In this document: positions 27,808 through 36,860 of the stretch, one piece after another
Layout of the letters: every line of letters starts with the position of its first letter
How positions within the stretch are numbered: the stretch's first letter is position 1
Source: Proteiniphilum sp. X52
GTDB lineage: Bacteria > Bacteroidota > Bacteroidia > Bacteroidales > Dysgonomonadaceae
Length of the DNA: 64,000 nucleotides
NCBI RefSeq assembly: GCF_003712195.1
Contig: NZ_RDSD01000001.1
Coordinates: 434,001-498,000, forward strand
Direction: 5' to 3'
Translations under genes and position numbers: made by a program
The notes under the pieces: generated by a model
What the model was told of the DNA's origin: nothing
What the model saw: only the letters and a program-made list of their open reading frames with translations
The model's database searches: none

Positions 27808-28038
27808 ATGGGTAAAGTCAAGGGTTATGTGGAGGTGAATACCGATCGTTGCAAGGGGTGTAATCTCTGCGTTGTATCATGTCCTACCGACACGTTGGAT
27901 TTACAGCCGCGCGAAGTGAACGATCGCGGTTATCACTATGCATATATGAAGAATCCCGACGAATGTATCGGATGCGCGAATTGTGGATTTGTATGTCCGG
28001 AAGGATGCATAACGGTCTATCGGAAGAAGGTGGTATGA
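27808..28038 (+). CDS. Ferredoxin-type (2x4Fe-4S) subunit of 2-oxoacid:ferredoxin oxidoreductase
   Basis: 76 residues with two 4Fe-4S motifs, CKGCNLCVVSCP and CIGCANCGFVCP. It is the delta (electron-transfer) subunit of a four-subunit 2-oxoacid oxidoreductase, as the next genes show. The start is ATG 27808 (MGKVKGYVEV); the longer open frame from 27757 has no support and would begin inside the promoter. It is the first gene of the operon. Confidence 0.92.
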   Translation: MGKVKGYVEVNTDRCKGCNLCVVSCPTDTLDLQPREVNDRGYHYAYMKNPDECIGCANCGFVCPEGCITVYRKKVV

Positions 28039-28075
28039 TCGCTTTCCGAAAGAGAATGGTAACAAAACTAATATT

Positions 28076-29158
28076 ATGTCAGAAGAAATTTCTTTGATGA
28101 AGGGAAACGAAGCGATAGCCCATGCAGCTATCCGCTATGGGGTGGATGGTTATTTCGGTTATCCCATCACTCCTCAGTCGGAAATAATTGAGACACTCAT
28201 GGAAGCCGCTCCCTGGAAAACGACAGGGATGGTGGTATTGCAGGCCGAAAGCGAGGTGGCTGCCATCAATATGGTCTATGGAGGTGCTGCCTGCGGTAAA
28301 TACGCTATGACCAGCTCTTCCAGCCCTGGTGTCAGTCTCAAGCAGGAAGGAATCTCTTATATGGCGGGAGCAGAATTGCCTTGCCTGATTGTGAACGTGC
28401 AACGGGGCGGCCCCGGTTTGGGGACGATCCAGCCATCACAGGCCGACTATTTTCAGACGGTAAAAGGGGGTGGGCATGGAGATTACAAGTTGATCACCCT
28501 TGCCCCCAACTCCGTGCAGGAGATGGCCGATTTCGTGGCGCTCGGTTTTGACCTGGCTTTCAAGTACCGCAATCCGGCTATGATACTGACCGATGGTATG
28601 ATCGGGCAAATGATGGAAAAGGTAAGACTTCCCGCGTTCCGGCCTAGACGAACTGATGACGAGGTCAGGGCGCAATGTCCGTGGGCAACCCTCGGAAAAA
28701 CACCGGACAGGGAACCCAATATCATCACATCCCTTGAACTCGATTCGGCACTGATGGAGAAGAATAACGAGCGATTCCAAGCAAAATACCGTCTCGTGGA
28801 AGAGAATGAAGTCCTTTATCAAGAGGTGAAATGCGGCGATGCCGACTACCTGTTGGTCGCTTTCGGATCCGCGGCACGTATCTGTTTAAAGACGATTGAA
28901 ATGGCGCGGGATGAAGGAATTAGGGTGGGACTTCTCAGACCCATCACTTTGTGGCCCTTCCCCGATAAGATATTGCATCGCTATGCGGATAAGGTGAAGG
29001 GAATCCTTACGGTGGAACTCAATGCCGGACAGATGGTGGAGGATGTGCGCCTTGCGGTGAACGGGAAAATACCCGTGGAACACTACGGACGATTGGGAGG
29101 AATCGTGCCCACCCCCGATAGTGTGCTTGATGCGTTGAAAGAAAAAGTGGTCAAATAG
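28076..29158 (+). CDS. vorB: 2-oxoacid:ferredoxin oxidoreductase alpha subunit (VorB type)
   Basis: 360 residues. The start MSEEISLMKGNEAIAHAAIRYGVDGYFGYPITPQSEI is the classic pyrimidine-binding half of the TPP enzyme family. ALIVNVQRGGPGLGT-like (CLIVNVQRGGPGLGT) and the C-terminal transketolase-like domain (DYLLVAFGSAARI, VGLLRPITLWPFP) follow. The four-subunit architecture is shared by VOR and KGOR enzymes. The presence of sucCD in the window would fit 2-oxoglutarate as a substrate, and the motifs fit branched-chain 2-oxoacids. Substrate remains open. Confidence 0.9.
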   Translation: MSEEISLMKGNEAIAHAAIRYGVDGYFGYPITPQSEIIETLMEAAPWKTTGMVVLQAESEVAAINMVYGGAACGKYAMTSSSSPGVSLKQEGISYMAGAELPCLIVNVQRGGPGLGTIQPSQADYFQTVKGGGHGDYKLITLAPNSVQEMADFVALGFDLAFKYRNPAMILTDGMIGQMMEKVRLPAFRPRRTDDEVRAQCPWATLGKTPDREPNIITSLELDSALMEKNNERFQAKYRLVEENEVLYQEVKCGDADYLLVAFGSAARICLKTIEMARDEGIRVGLLRPITLWPFPDKILHRYADKVKGILTVELNAGQMVEDVRLAVNGKIPVEHYGRLGGIVPTPDSVLDALKEKVVK

Positions 29159-29172
29159 ATAAATCGCAAAAA

Positions 29173-29334
29173 ATGGATCCCAAAATAAGAAATATATTCA
29201 TGGTGTTGTTCATGCTTGCATTTCTGGCGACAATAATAGTCTATTTCTCTTCTAATCAGGATGTGAGACTCACTTGGTATTTCGGGGGAGCGGCCATACT
29301 GTTTTATCTTATATATAGATTCAGTAAAAAGTGA
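29173..29334 (+). CDS. Small two-helix membrane protein inside the oxidoreductase operon
   Basis: 53 residues, starting ATG at 29173 and ending TGA at 29332-29334. Two hydrophobic stretches are visible, NIFMVLFMLAFLATIIVYF and WYFGGAAILFYLIYR, separated by a short polar turn, with a basic C-terminus (RFSKK). It lies 14 bases after vorB and before the beta subunit gene, on the same strand. I know no named family for it. Position suggests it could dock the soluble oxidoreductase to the membrane or a membrane electron acceptor; that is inference. Its stop codon is the first word of the repeat that follows. Confidence 0.7.
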   Translation: MDPKIRNIFMVLFMLAFLATIIVYFSSNQDVRLTWYFGGAAILFYLIYRFSKK

Positions 29335-29532
29335 AGAGTGAAGAGTGAAGAGTGAAGAATTAAGAATGAAGAATGAAGAGTGAAGAGTGAAGAATGAAGA
29401 ATGAAGAGTTAATTGCTATAATTCATTCTTCTTCATTTCTCCAGTTCTCCAGTTCTCCAGTTCTCCACTTCTCAGTTCCCAGTTCCCAGTTCCCAGTTCT
29501 CAGTTCCCAGTTCCCAGTTCTAAATTCTCAGT
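29332..29532. repeat. Low-complexity word repeats between the alpha and beta subunit genes
   Basis: 29332-29410 consists of repeats of gaagagt/gaagaat (for example gaagagtgaagagtgaaga). 29440-29532 consists of cagttctc and cagttccc repeats. The whole 200-base spacer is built from these words and encodes nothing. Confidence 0.9.
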
Positions 29533-29554
29533 TTCAAGTTCTAAAAAAAACAAT

Positions 29555-30316
29555 ATGAATGCAAGCGACATAGTAAGTCCCGAAAATCTGGTTTATATAA
29601 AGCCGGAGTTGATGAACGACAATCATATGCATTACTGCCCGGGGTGTTCCCACGGGGTAGTGCATAAAGTGGTGGCAGAGGTGATCAAAGAATTGGGCTT
29701 GCAGGAAAAGACCATTGGTATCGCGCCGGTGGGATGTGCTGTTTTTGCCTATAAATACCTCGATATCGACTGGCAGGAGGCGGCCCATGGACGAGCGCCC
29801 GCCTTGGCAACGGCCGTCAAACGGTTGTTACCCGACAGAATGGTATTTACTTATCAGGGCGATGGTGACCTCGCCGCTATCGGTACTGCGGAAACCATCC
29901 ATGCGGCCAATCGTGGAGAGAATATAACCATCATCTTTATTAATAATGGTATCTACGGAATGACAGGAGGACAAATGGCTCCCACCACCCTGGGCAACAT
30001 GGTGACCTCTACCAGTCCCGACGGACGTGATGTGCAAACTATGGGAGGCCCCCTGAAGATACTCGATATGCTGGCGCTCCTTGATGGCGTTTGTCTTGCT
30101 ACCCGCGTGAGTGTTCATACTGCTGCAGCTGTGAAAAAAACGAGACGGATGATCAAGCTTGCGTTTGAAAATTCAATGGCAGGGAAAGGAACCTCTATCG
30201 TGGAAGTGGTTTCTACCTGTAATGCCGGGTGGAAAATGACCCCGGCTGCGGCGAACGACTGGATGGTGGAAAATATGTTTCCGGTATTTCCTATTGGCGA
30301 TTTGAAAAACATCTAA
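29555..30316 (+). CDS. vorA: 2-oxoacid:ferredoxin oxidoreductase beta subunit (TPP-binding)
   Basis: 253 residues of the TPP-pyrophosphate-binding half: HYCPGCSHGVVHKVVAEVI at the N-terminus, IGIAPVGCAVFAYKYLDID, and the GDGDLAAIGTAETIHAANRGENITIIFINN motif that binds the TPP-magnesium site. The enzyme oxidatively decarboxylates a 2-oxoacid to acyl-CoA and reduces ferredoxin. It is separated from the alpha gene by a small membrane protein and 200 bases of repeat, but clearly belongs to the same unit. Substrate as for the alpha subunit. Confidence 0.9.
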   Translation: MNASDIVSPENLVYIKPELMNDNHMHYCPGCSHGVVHKVVAEVIKELGLQEKTIGIAPVGCAVFAYKYLDIDWQEAAHGRAPALATAVKRLLPDRMVFTYQGDGDLAAIGTAETIHAANRGENITIIFINNGIYGMTGGQMAPTTLGNMVTSTSPDGRDVQTMGGPLKILDMLALLDGVCLATRVSVHTAAAVKKTRRMIKLAFENSMAGKGTSIVEVVSTCNAGWKMTPAAANDWMVENMFPVFPIGDLKNI

Positions 30317-30333
30317 AGCAATAACAAGATAGA

Positions 30334-30888
30334 ATGTTACAGGAGATAGTCATTTCAGGTTTTGGAGGGCAGGGTGTGCTCTCTATGGGGAAGATTCTCG
30401 CCTATTCGGGAATCATGGAGGATAAAGAAGTATCATGGTTTCCGGCATACGGGCCGGAGCAACGGGGCGGTACCGCCAATGTTACTGTCATTATTTCCGA
30501 TGAACCCATCAGCTCGCCTGTGGTAAACAAGTATGATATCGCGATTGTACTGAACCAGCCTTCGCTCGAAAAATTTGAGGATAAGGTGAAACCGGGTGGA
30601 GCGTTGATCTATGACGGCTACGGTATCCACAAAAAAGTGGAACGAAATGATATTAACGTATTCCGTATAAACGCGATGGACGAGTCCATGAGAATGAACA
30701 ATACCAAAGTGTTCAATATGATCGTGTTGGGAGGGTTACTCAAAATATCACCCATGGTGGATGTTGAAAATGTGATGGAAGGGCTGAAAAAATCTCTCCC
30801 GGAACGGCATCATAAACTTTTGCCCATGAACGAAGAGGCCATCCTTCGTGGGATGGAGATCATCCAACTGGAGCAGAAAGCGGTCTGA
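30334..30888 (+). CDS. 2-oxoacid:ferredoxin oxidoreductase gamma subunit
   Basis: 184 residues: EIVISGFGGQGVLSMGKILAYSG is the signature of the gamma domain, followed by EVSWFPAYGPEQRGGTANVTVIIS and PAVV-like segments. The domain participates in CoA handling. In this enzyme type gamma is a separate protein rather than fused to alpha, as seen here. It ends the operon 17 bases after the beta gene and runs into a hairpin before the convergent helicase gene. Confidence 0.92.
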   Translation: MLQEIVISGFGGQGVLSMGKILAYSGIMEDKEVSWFPAYGPEQRGGTANVTVIISDEPISSPVVNKYDIAIVLNQPSLEKFEDKVKPGGALIYDGYGIHKKVERNDINVFRINAMDESMRMNNTKVFNMIVLGGLLKISPMVDVENVMEGLKKSLPERHHKLLPMNEEAILRGMEIIQLEQKAV

Positions 30889-30908
30889 TCAGTATTATTC
30901 CAATCTGG

Positions 30909-30935
30909 AGCCGTGCTGGTTTTGTCAGCCCGGCT
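30909..30935. terminator. Hairpin between convergent oxidoreductase operon and helicase gene
   Basis: AGCCGTGCTG pairs with CAGCCCGGCT around a 7-base loop with one mismatch. No strong T-run is seen, so its role as terminator is probable but not certain. Confidence 0.5.
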
Positions 30936-30938
30936 TCA

Positions 30939-32729
30939 TTATTTCTTGCCAAACGGCCACCAACTCCACCTTTTTGATTTCTTTCCATCAGTAGCCTGTT
31001 CCGGCTCCACATCAGCTTTTTGGGGTGTCCCCACTCGTTTTGTATCTGAGAATTTCCTCCCAGATGGACTTTTTCTGGAAGTATCTGTGGCCGGAGAATC
31101 GGAATTCCGTGGTGGCCTTTGTTTACGGGATCTTTCTGAGTTACTTTGTCCCCGGGACGATCCCTGTTCTCTTTCTCCGGATACCCCCTGTTGTTGCGGA
31201 GTTCCTTCCCTTTTAGGTCCATGCTGTTTCTGGCGTGCCCCTTGTTTTTGTGATGCTTGTCCTTGTCTCAGGTTTTTCCCGGCGCGAGGAGCCTCGTTTT
31301 GCGGTGGAGTGCCTCCGGGATGTGATACTTCGTTTTCCCGGGTTTGTCTCTCCGGGCGAGACGCTCCCTCCTCTTTCCGGACATTCCGATCCGGACGGGA
31401 TCTGTTGCTTCTTCCTGATCCCCTGTAATTTTCAGGTTTTTCCGCATTTCCGGGATCTCCTGATTTCTCCGGTTTTCCTCCCGCCAATTTTCCGCCTTTC
31501 CTACCCGATTCTTTCCCTTTTCTTCCACCTCCTTTGGATGAACGAGAGGATATGCCACCTCTTCTGTTGTCACGGACAGGGTTATATTCCGGTGTCTCGC
31601 CTAATTCCGACGGTACAGGAATGCGGTAGATTCTTTTCCCCAGAAATTCTTCGATCTTGGAGAAACGATATTGCTCATCAGGTGATACAAAGGTGATGGC
31701 CATACCCGAATCGCCGGCGCGGGCCGTACGGCCGATGCGGTGTACGTAATCTTCCGCGTCGTAAGGTACATCAAAGTTGATTACCAGGGTGATATCATCA
31801 ATGTCGATGCCACGGGCAACAATATCAGTGGCCACCAGGATATTCACCCGTTCATTCTTGAACTCATGCATCACATGGTTGCGCTGAGACTGATCCAGAT
31901 CGGAGTGCATCTCTCCTGCCGACAATCCCATGTGTGTTAATATCTTGGCGATCTCTTTCACTTTCTGTTTAGAACCGGAAAAGAGAATTACCTTATTGGG
32001 CGCTTTCTCTTTGAAGAGATACTTGACAATATTGATCTTCTGCGCCTCATGGCAGATGTAGGCCGATTGCAGGATTGTTTCAGGCGGACGCGAAATGGCA
32101 ATGGTGATGTCTGCCGGATCGCGCAGGATGCTCTTTGCCAGTTGCTGTATCTTGGGCGGCATGGTCGCCGAGAACATGATGGTCTGCCGTTCTTTGGGAA
32201 GCAGCTTTTCAATCTTCATGATATCATCATGGAATCCCATGTCCAGCATCCGGTCCGCCTCATCCAGGATAAAGTATTTCACCCCCGAAAAATCGATATT
32301 ATATAGATTGATATGCGACAGAAGCCTTCCCGGCGTGGCGATTACCACATCAGCGCCGCTCATCAATCCTCTTTTTTGTATATCCCATGCTTCTCCGTCG
32401 TTACCACCATACACAGCGACCGAGGAGAAAGGCGTGAAATAGGAAAAACCCTCCATCTGTTGGTCAATCTGCTGGGCCAGTTCTCGTGTCGGAGCCATCA
32501 CGATGGCATTGATCTTCCCTTCATCGTGCGCGTCGGTCTGCAGGTTATTCAGCAAAGGCAGCAGAAAAGCCGCGGTCTTCCCTGTGCCGGTCTGGGCGCA
32601 GGCGATTACATCCTTTTTCTCAAGGATCACGGGAATGGCCCGCTCCTGTATGGGGGTAGTCTCTCTGAAGTTCATTGCCTGCAGGCCTTCCTGCAGGGTG
32701 TCGCAAAGGGGTAGTTCGGTAAATAACAT
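30939..32729 (-). CDS. DEAD-box RNA helicase with long basic low-complexity tail
   Basis: 596 residues. The RecA-like core (about 1-370) has every motif: TTPIQERAIP (Q), AQTGTGKT (I), PTRELAQQ (Ia), DEAD, SAT, and YVHRIGRTARAG (VI). The order and linkers resemble RhlE-type helicases. From about residue 375 to the end the protein is an Arg/Lys/Gly/Gln/Ser/Pro-rich disordered tail, which probably binds RNA and supports condensate-like assembly. The C-terminus ends in WSWWPFGKK. Its promoter should lie just before 32730. Confidence 0.92.
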   Translation of the reverse strand: MLFTELPLCDTLQEGLQAMNFRETTPIQERAIPVILEKKDVIACAQTGTGKTAAFLLPLLNNLQTDAHDEGKINAIVMAPTRELAQQIDQQMEGFSYFTPFSSVAVYGGNDGEAWDIQKRGLMSGADVVIATPGRLLSHINLYNIDFSGVKYFILDEADRMLDMGFHDDIMKIEKLLPKERQTIMFSATMPPKIQQLAKSILRDPADITIAISRPPETILQSAYICHEAQKINIVKYLFKEKAPNKVILFSGSKQKVKEIAKILTHMGLSAGEMHSDLDQSQRNHVMHEFKNERVNILVATDIVARGIDIDDITLVINFDVPYDAEDYVHRIGRTARAGDSGMAITFVSPDEQYRFSKIEEFLGKRIYRIPVPSELGETPEYNPVRDNRRGGISSRSSKGGGRKGKESGRKGGKLAGGKPEKSGDPGNAEKPENYRGSGRSNRSRPDRNVRKEEGASRPERQTRENEVSHPGGTPPQNEAPRAGKNLRQGQASQKQGARQKQHGPKREGTPQQQGVSGEREQGSSRGQSNSERSRKQRPPRNSDSPATDTSRKSPSGRKFSDTKRVGTPQKADVEPEQATDGKKSKRWSWWPFGKK

Positions 32730-32831
32730 GACTCATTGATAGTTTACACAAAGATACAATGAATAATTGATTTTTTCGGAATCAGTGAAAAATAATGTGA
32801 CACAGCTGTTTTTTCTTTCCAAAAATAGTTA

Positions 32832-32839
32832 TACCTTTG
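32832..32839 (+). promoter_or_regulatory. Candidate -7 box for tRNA-Ser
   Basis: TACCTTTG matches TAnnTTTG and ends 23 bases before the first base of the mature tRNA. Confidence 0.5.
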
Positions 32840-32862
32840 CACTCGCTTTTGAGCAAAACCAA

Positions 32863-32947
32863 GGAGAGATGGCAGAGTGGTCGATTGCGGCGGTCTTGAA
32901 AACCGTTGAAGTGAGAGCTTCCGGGGGTTCGAATCCCTCTCTCTCCG
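32863..32947 (+). tRNA. tRNA-Ser (anticodon TGA)
   Basis: 85 bases. The acceptor stem GGAGAGA (32863-32869) pairs with TCTCTCC (32940-32946), with discriminator G at 32947. The anticodon stem-loop is GCGGT-CTTGAAA-ACCGT, with anticodon TGA at 32897-32899. A long variable arm and the T-loop GGTTCGAATCC fit a class II serine tRNA. Its 3' end is the insertion site of the elements that follow. Confidence 0.96.
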
Positions 32948-32950
32948 CTG
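32936..32950 (+). other. att site 1 (tRNA-Ser 3' end, left end of first element)
   Basis: CCTCTCTCTCCGCTG. The core CTCTCTCCGC is repeated at 37996-38005 and at 43793-43802. Confidence 0.65.
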
Positions 32951-32983
32951 AAACCGGCAGACCACGCCGGACAGTAACTGGAC

Positions 32984-33018
32984 AAAAGCCTACAAGTCAA
33001 TGATTTGTAGGCTTTTTT
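32984..33018 (+). terminator. Hairpin terminator after tRNA-Ser, inside element A
   Basis: AGCCTACAA (32987-32995) pairs with TTGTAGGCT (33005-33013) and is followed by a T-run. The homologous hairpin in element B is at 38041-38077, with stem changes that keep the pairing. Confidence 0.85.
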
Positions 33019-33081
33019 GTTTGTATTTTGTCCAGCATAAAAGACACCAAAAAGACCTCAAAAGACACAAATCTGTGCCTA

Positions 33082-33124
33082 AATCGTTACCGATTCCATA
33101 CCGGACAAAAACGGTAACGATTTG
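33082..33124. repeat. 12-base inverted repeat at left end of element A
   Basis: AAATCGTTACCG (33082-33093) and CGGTAACGATTT (33113-33124). This is the layout of arm-type integrase binding sites. The same pair occurs in element B at 38138-38149 and 38169-38180 (one mismatch), and a related site lies near the right end of B at 43717-43729. Confidence 0.7.
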
Positions 33125-33221
33125 TCCAAAAATGACCTCTTGCTGTCCAAATTTGTACAGCCTGTATATATCTCACAATTAATACATTAAAAGTAATTTT
33201 GTAACAATGAAAAGTGAGATT

Positions 33222-34171
33222 ATGAAAAGTACATTCAAAGTCCTTTTCTACCTGAAAAAAAGGTCGGAAAAGCGTAATGGAGAGGTGTCGATTATGACAA
33301 GAATTACCGTTGATGGAAAAATTTGCCAGTTCAGTACGAAACAAAGCATCCTTCCCGAGAACTGGAATGTGAAAGCTGGAAAAGCCACAGGAAAGTCTGC
33401 CGGACAAATCAACAAGCTACTGGACGACATCGAAGCTTCCCTCAACCAAATCTACCAGGAGCAACAGCGGCGAGACAACTACGTTACTGCCGAAAAGGTA
33501 AAGAATGAGTTCCTGGGCCATTCAGAGAATCATGCGACATTACTGGATTTGTTTGGGAAGCACAACAACGATGTGAAACAACTCATCGGTATATCCAAAT
33601 CCGCATCTACCCACCAAAAGTATGAAGTAACCCGGAAGCACCTTGAGAATTTTATAAGATACAAGTGCAATCTGTCGGATATTGCACTGCAAGAGATAAA
33701 CCTAATGTTTATCACCGATTTTGAAGTGTATCTTAAAACGATCTGCAAATGCAATTCCAACACCACAGCCAAATTTATGCAGTTTTTTAAGCGCATCGTT
33801 CTGATTGCCCGAAATAACGGAATTATTATTGGAGATCCTTTTGCGAATTACAAAATCCGGCTGCAAAAAGTGGGTAGAGGCTATCTTACGGAAGATGAAA
33901 TCAAAAAAAATACTAGAACTCAACCTTGTATCCGAAAGGTTGGAACATGTTCGTGATTTATTTATTTTTTCTTGTTTTTGTGGTTTGGCTTACATAGATG
34001 TGGCAGGTCTTAGAAAGGAGCATATCCGCAAATCGTTTGACGGCAACCTTTGGATTATGACCAAACGGGTGAAGACAGGCACAGATGTCAATGTTCCGTT
34101 ATTGGATATTCCCAAAATGATCCTGGACAAGTATAAAAACAAGCTCCCAAATGGGGAAATCCTTCCAATAA
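33222..34171 (+). pseudogene. Tyrosine recombinase (integrase) of element A, frameshifted and truncated
   Basis: The N-terminal arm and SAM-like core-binding domains read MKSTFKVLFYLKKRSEKRNG...NWNVKAGKATGKSAG through LTEDEIKK in one frame to about 33910. There a single extra base after the run of eight A's shifts the frame. The catalytic half continues in another frame: ILELNLVSERLEHVRDLFIFSCFCGLAYIDVAGLRK (box I region) to about 34165. It then stops at the IS fragment, so the HxxR and the catalytic Tyr are lost. Comparison with the copy in element B, which has the normal frame at this point, proves the frameshift. ATG 33222 is the start conserved in both copies. Confidence 0.85.
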
Positions 34172-34411
34172 TCTGTCTAACCATGTCTGCATTGGAGTTT
34201 TACCATAGCAATGTTTACCGGTATGAGGTCTTTCATTGTTATAGTATTCCAACCAGACATCCACATCGGTTTGAAGTTCTTCCAGATTGTTATAAATCTT
34301 TTTACGGAATGCCGTGGCATAGAACTCATCCTGCATAGTCCTGTGGAACCGTTCGCAAATACCATTGGTTTGGGGACTCTTGGCTTTGGTCTTACTGTGT
34401 TCTATGTCTTA
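34172..34411 (-). mobile_element. Transposase fragment (IS3/IS481-like rve domain C-terminus)
   Basis: In one frame the minus strand reads HSKTKAKSPQTNGICERFH...MQDEFYATAFRKK...WLEYYNNERPHTGK...GKTPMQTWLD, the end of a DDE integrase-core transposase. No start, no catalytic N-terminal part, and no terminal inverted repeats are visible. It truncates the element A integrase at its left and the small ORF remnant at its right. Confidence 0.8.
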
Positions 34412-34519
34412 AAGTATTGATATAATTGGAGGAACATCACGGATAATATCAGATATTTCTTGTTCTTTCTCCTGAATTACAGAAGTTAGCTCTTCCGATA
34501 TCTGATATATCCGATCCAT
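34409..34519 (-). CDS. Short ORF downstream of the UvrA-like gene, uncertain
   Basis: 36 residues (MDRIYQISEELTSVIQEKEQ..., then EISDIIRDVPPIISIL) starting 30 bases after the UvrA-like stop, same strand. It looks like an amphipathic helix. Its end coincides with the border of the transposase fragment, so it may be the truncated N-terminus of a longer protein. Confidence 0.25.
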   Translation of the reverse strand: MDRIYQISEELTSVIQEKEQEISDIIRDVPPIISIL

Positions 34520-34548
34520 CATTATTGTTATGCTTATATTTTGTTTTA

Positions 34549-36807
34549 TCAGCGATGTAAATACATATCCAAGTGCTTGCCTGTTAGCGATATTCTGTCT
34601 GTAATTATATCTTTGGGATAACCTTCGAATATAATTTCTCCACCAGCTTTACCTGCACCAAGCCCCATGTCTATAATCCAATCTGCCTGACTGATAATAT
34701 CCATGTTATGTTCGATGATAATAACCGTGTTTTTATCATCGACTAACTTTTCGAAAAGTTTAAGAAGTCTTGATATATCCGAACCATGAAGTCCTGTTGT
34801 CGGTTCATCAAAAACATATATATTCCCTTTATTCCCTAATTCGGTTGCAAGTTTCAGACGTTGGCGTTCTCCGCCTGAAAATGTGTTTAATGATTGCCCT
34901 AATGTCAGGTAATCCAATCCAACTTCACAAAGCCTGTCAAGTGGCTGTGTTATTTTCCACTCACTAAAAAAGACATTTGCTTCATTAATGGTCATTGCCA
35001 TGATATCCGTAATGCTTTTTTCTTTCAGTTTGTATTGCAATACTTCCGGTTTAAATCCACTACCGTTGCAATGCTCGCAACGTACTTCCACTGCATCTAA
35101 AAAAGCGAGATCTGTCGAAATAATACCCAAACCTTTACATTCTGGACAAGCTCCATCCGAATTATTACTGAATAGCGATTGCTTAACTCTGTTCTCTTTC
35201 GCAAACAACATCCTTATTACATCCAATATGCCTGTGTATGTTGCAATGTTTGACCTTTTACTGCCACGTATGGCACTCTGGTCTATTACAACTATATCTT
35301 TATATTGATTGGTCAATGACTTGACAAGCGAACTTTTACCTGAACCTGCGACCCCTGTAATGACTGTTAGTATCTCTTTTGGGATTTGTACCGAGATATT
35401 TTTCAAATTGTGAAGAGAACTATTCTTCACAAAAAGATAATCCGATGCTTTTCTGTATTTGTCTTTGAGATAATTCTTACGATTGAGATAATACCCTGTT
35501 GGCGTTTCTGCTTTTTTCAAGTCTTCAAAATTACCTTCATAAACAATATTACCCCCATCGTTACCTGCTCCGATTCCCATATCAACAATATGGTCGGCAA
35601 TGGCTATCACATCCGGATCATGTTCTATAATCAGGACTGTATTACCTTTGTCCCGTAATTCGATTAACAGTTTATTCAATCGTTCTACATCGTTCGGGTG
35701 TAATCCGACACTTGGCTCATCGAATATATAAGTGAGATCGGTCAAACTACTTCCTAAATGCCTGACGAGCTTAATTCGTTGCGATTCTCCACCCGACAAT
35801 GAAGATGTTTCCCTGCTTAAAGTCAAATAACCTAAACCAATAGCCATTAAGTTTTCAAGATTCTCAATAATAGCACTCAATAGTGGTGTTACAGAACTAT
35901 TGGCTAATGTTCTAATAAATTCAAGAAGATCATCGACCTGCATGTTACAACAATCTGCGATATTCTTTTCTTCTATTTTGCAGGTCAATACCTTTGGATT
36001 CAGCCGACTTCCGTTACATTCTGGACAAATACCTTGCTTTACGACTTCTCTGTATCGGGATGCGTTCTTCCCTCCAATTTCTTTCGACTCTTTTTTAAAG
36101 AAGCTACGTTCAAAACGTGGTAAAATTCCTTCATATATACCTGTTTTCGGAAATCGGGGATCAGCCTTCGTTAGCTTCAATCCATTTGCATAAACAAGAT
36201 TATACCATTCTTCTTCTGTATAATCCTTTATCTTCTTATCGTTGTCAAACAGACCTGAATATACATAACGCGTCCAACGCCATCCACCGACTTCAAATGT
36301 TGGAAACCTTATTGCTCCTTCATTTAATGACTTTTCCTTATCTATCAATTCATTCAAATCGACGATGCTCGTTTTACCCAAACCCTCGCAACAAGAACAC
36401 ATCCCTTGAGGATTGTTAAATGAGAAAACAGTGGAATGACCGACAAATGGTTTCCCTATACGAGAAAACAATAACCTTAAAAGCGAATATATATCGGTGA
36501 TTGTTCCAACAGTTGAACGGGCATTTCCTTCTATCTTTTTTTGATTGACAATAATTGCCACAGCTAAGTTTTCTAAACTATCGACATCGGGTTTCCCATA
36601 TTGCTGTAACCGATGACGAATAAAGCTATCATAAGTTTCATTCAAGAGCCTTTGCGATTCAGCAGCAATCGTATCAAACACCAATGAAGTCTTCCCTGAG
36701 CCAGATACTCCGGTAAATACGGTTATCTTCTTTTTGGGTATCCTGACTGAAACATCTTTCAGGTTATTTTCTCGTGCACCCTTGACTATGATTTCATTTT
36801 TACTCAT
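34549..36807 (-). CDS. UvrA-like ABC protein (class II UvrA/drug-resistance type)
   Basis: About 752 residues, well short of the roughly 940 of housekeeping UvrA. It has two ABC modules: Walker A GVSGSGKTSL and GVAGSGKSSL, signatures LSGGESQRIKL and FSGGERQRLKLA. It also has Cys-pair zinc motifs (CPECNGSRLNPKVLTC, CPECKGLGI, CEHCNGSGF). The shorter form without the UvrB-binding insert is typical of UvrA2/DrrC-like proteins, some of which protect against DNA-binding drugs. The start is ATG 36807 (MSKNEIIVKGARENNL); an upstream ATG at 36876 adds leader sequence. It is divergent from the HxlR regulator and probably controlled by it. Confidence 0.88.
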   Translation of the reverse strand: MSKNEIIVKGARENNLKDVSVRIPKKKITVFTGVSGSGKTSLVFDTIAAESQRLLNETYDSFIRHRLQQYGKPDVDSLENLAVAIIVNQKKIEGNARSTVGTITDIYSLLRLLFSRIGKPFVGHSTVFSFNNPQGMCSCCEGLGKTSIVDLNELIDKEKSLNEGAIRFPTFEVGGWRWTRYVYSGLFDNDKKIKDYTEEEWYNLVYANGLKLTKADPRFPKTGIYEGILPRFERSFFKKESKEIGGKNASRYREVVKQGICPECNGSRLNPKVLTCKIEEKNIADCCNMQVDDLLEFIRTLANSSVTPLLSAIIENLENLMAIGLGYLTLSRETSSLSGGESQRIKLVRHLGSSLTDLTYIFDEPSVGLHPNDVERLNKLLIELRDKGNTVLIIEHDPDVIAIADHIVDMGIGAGNDGGNIVYEGNFEDLKKAETPTGYYLNRKNYLKDKYRKASDYLFVKNSSLHNLKNISVQIPKEILTVITGVAGSGKSSLVKSLTNQYKDIVVIDQSAIRGSKRSNIATYTGILDVIRMLFAKENRVKQSLFSNNSDGACPECKGLGIISTDLAFLDAVEVRCEHCNGSGFKPEVLQYKLKEKSITDIMAMTINEANVFFSEWKITQPLDRLCEVGLDYLTLGQSLNTFSGGERQRLKLATELGNKGNIYVFDEPTTGLHGSDISRLLKLFEKLVDDKNTVIIIEHNMDIISQADWIIDMGLGAGKAGGEIIFEGYPKDIITDRISLTGKHLDMYLHR

Positions 36808-36860
36808 ATTATGAACTTTATTTTTGTAAAGGTAGCACGTTCTAATCTCTTGAACAATAA

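Noticed and set aside
34088-34336. 82-residue minus-strand frame that spans the integrase border
   Set aside because: Only the first 54 or so residues are transposase; the rest is the integrase read backwards. It is not a gene.
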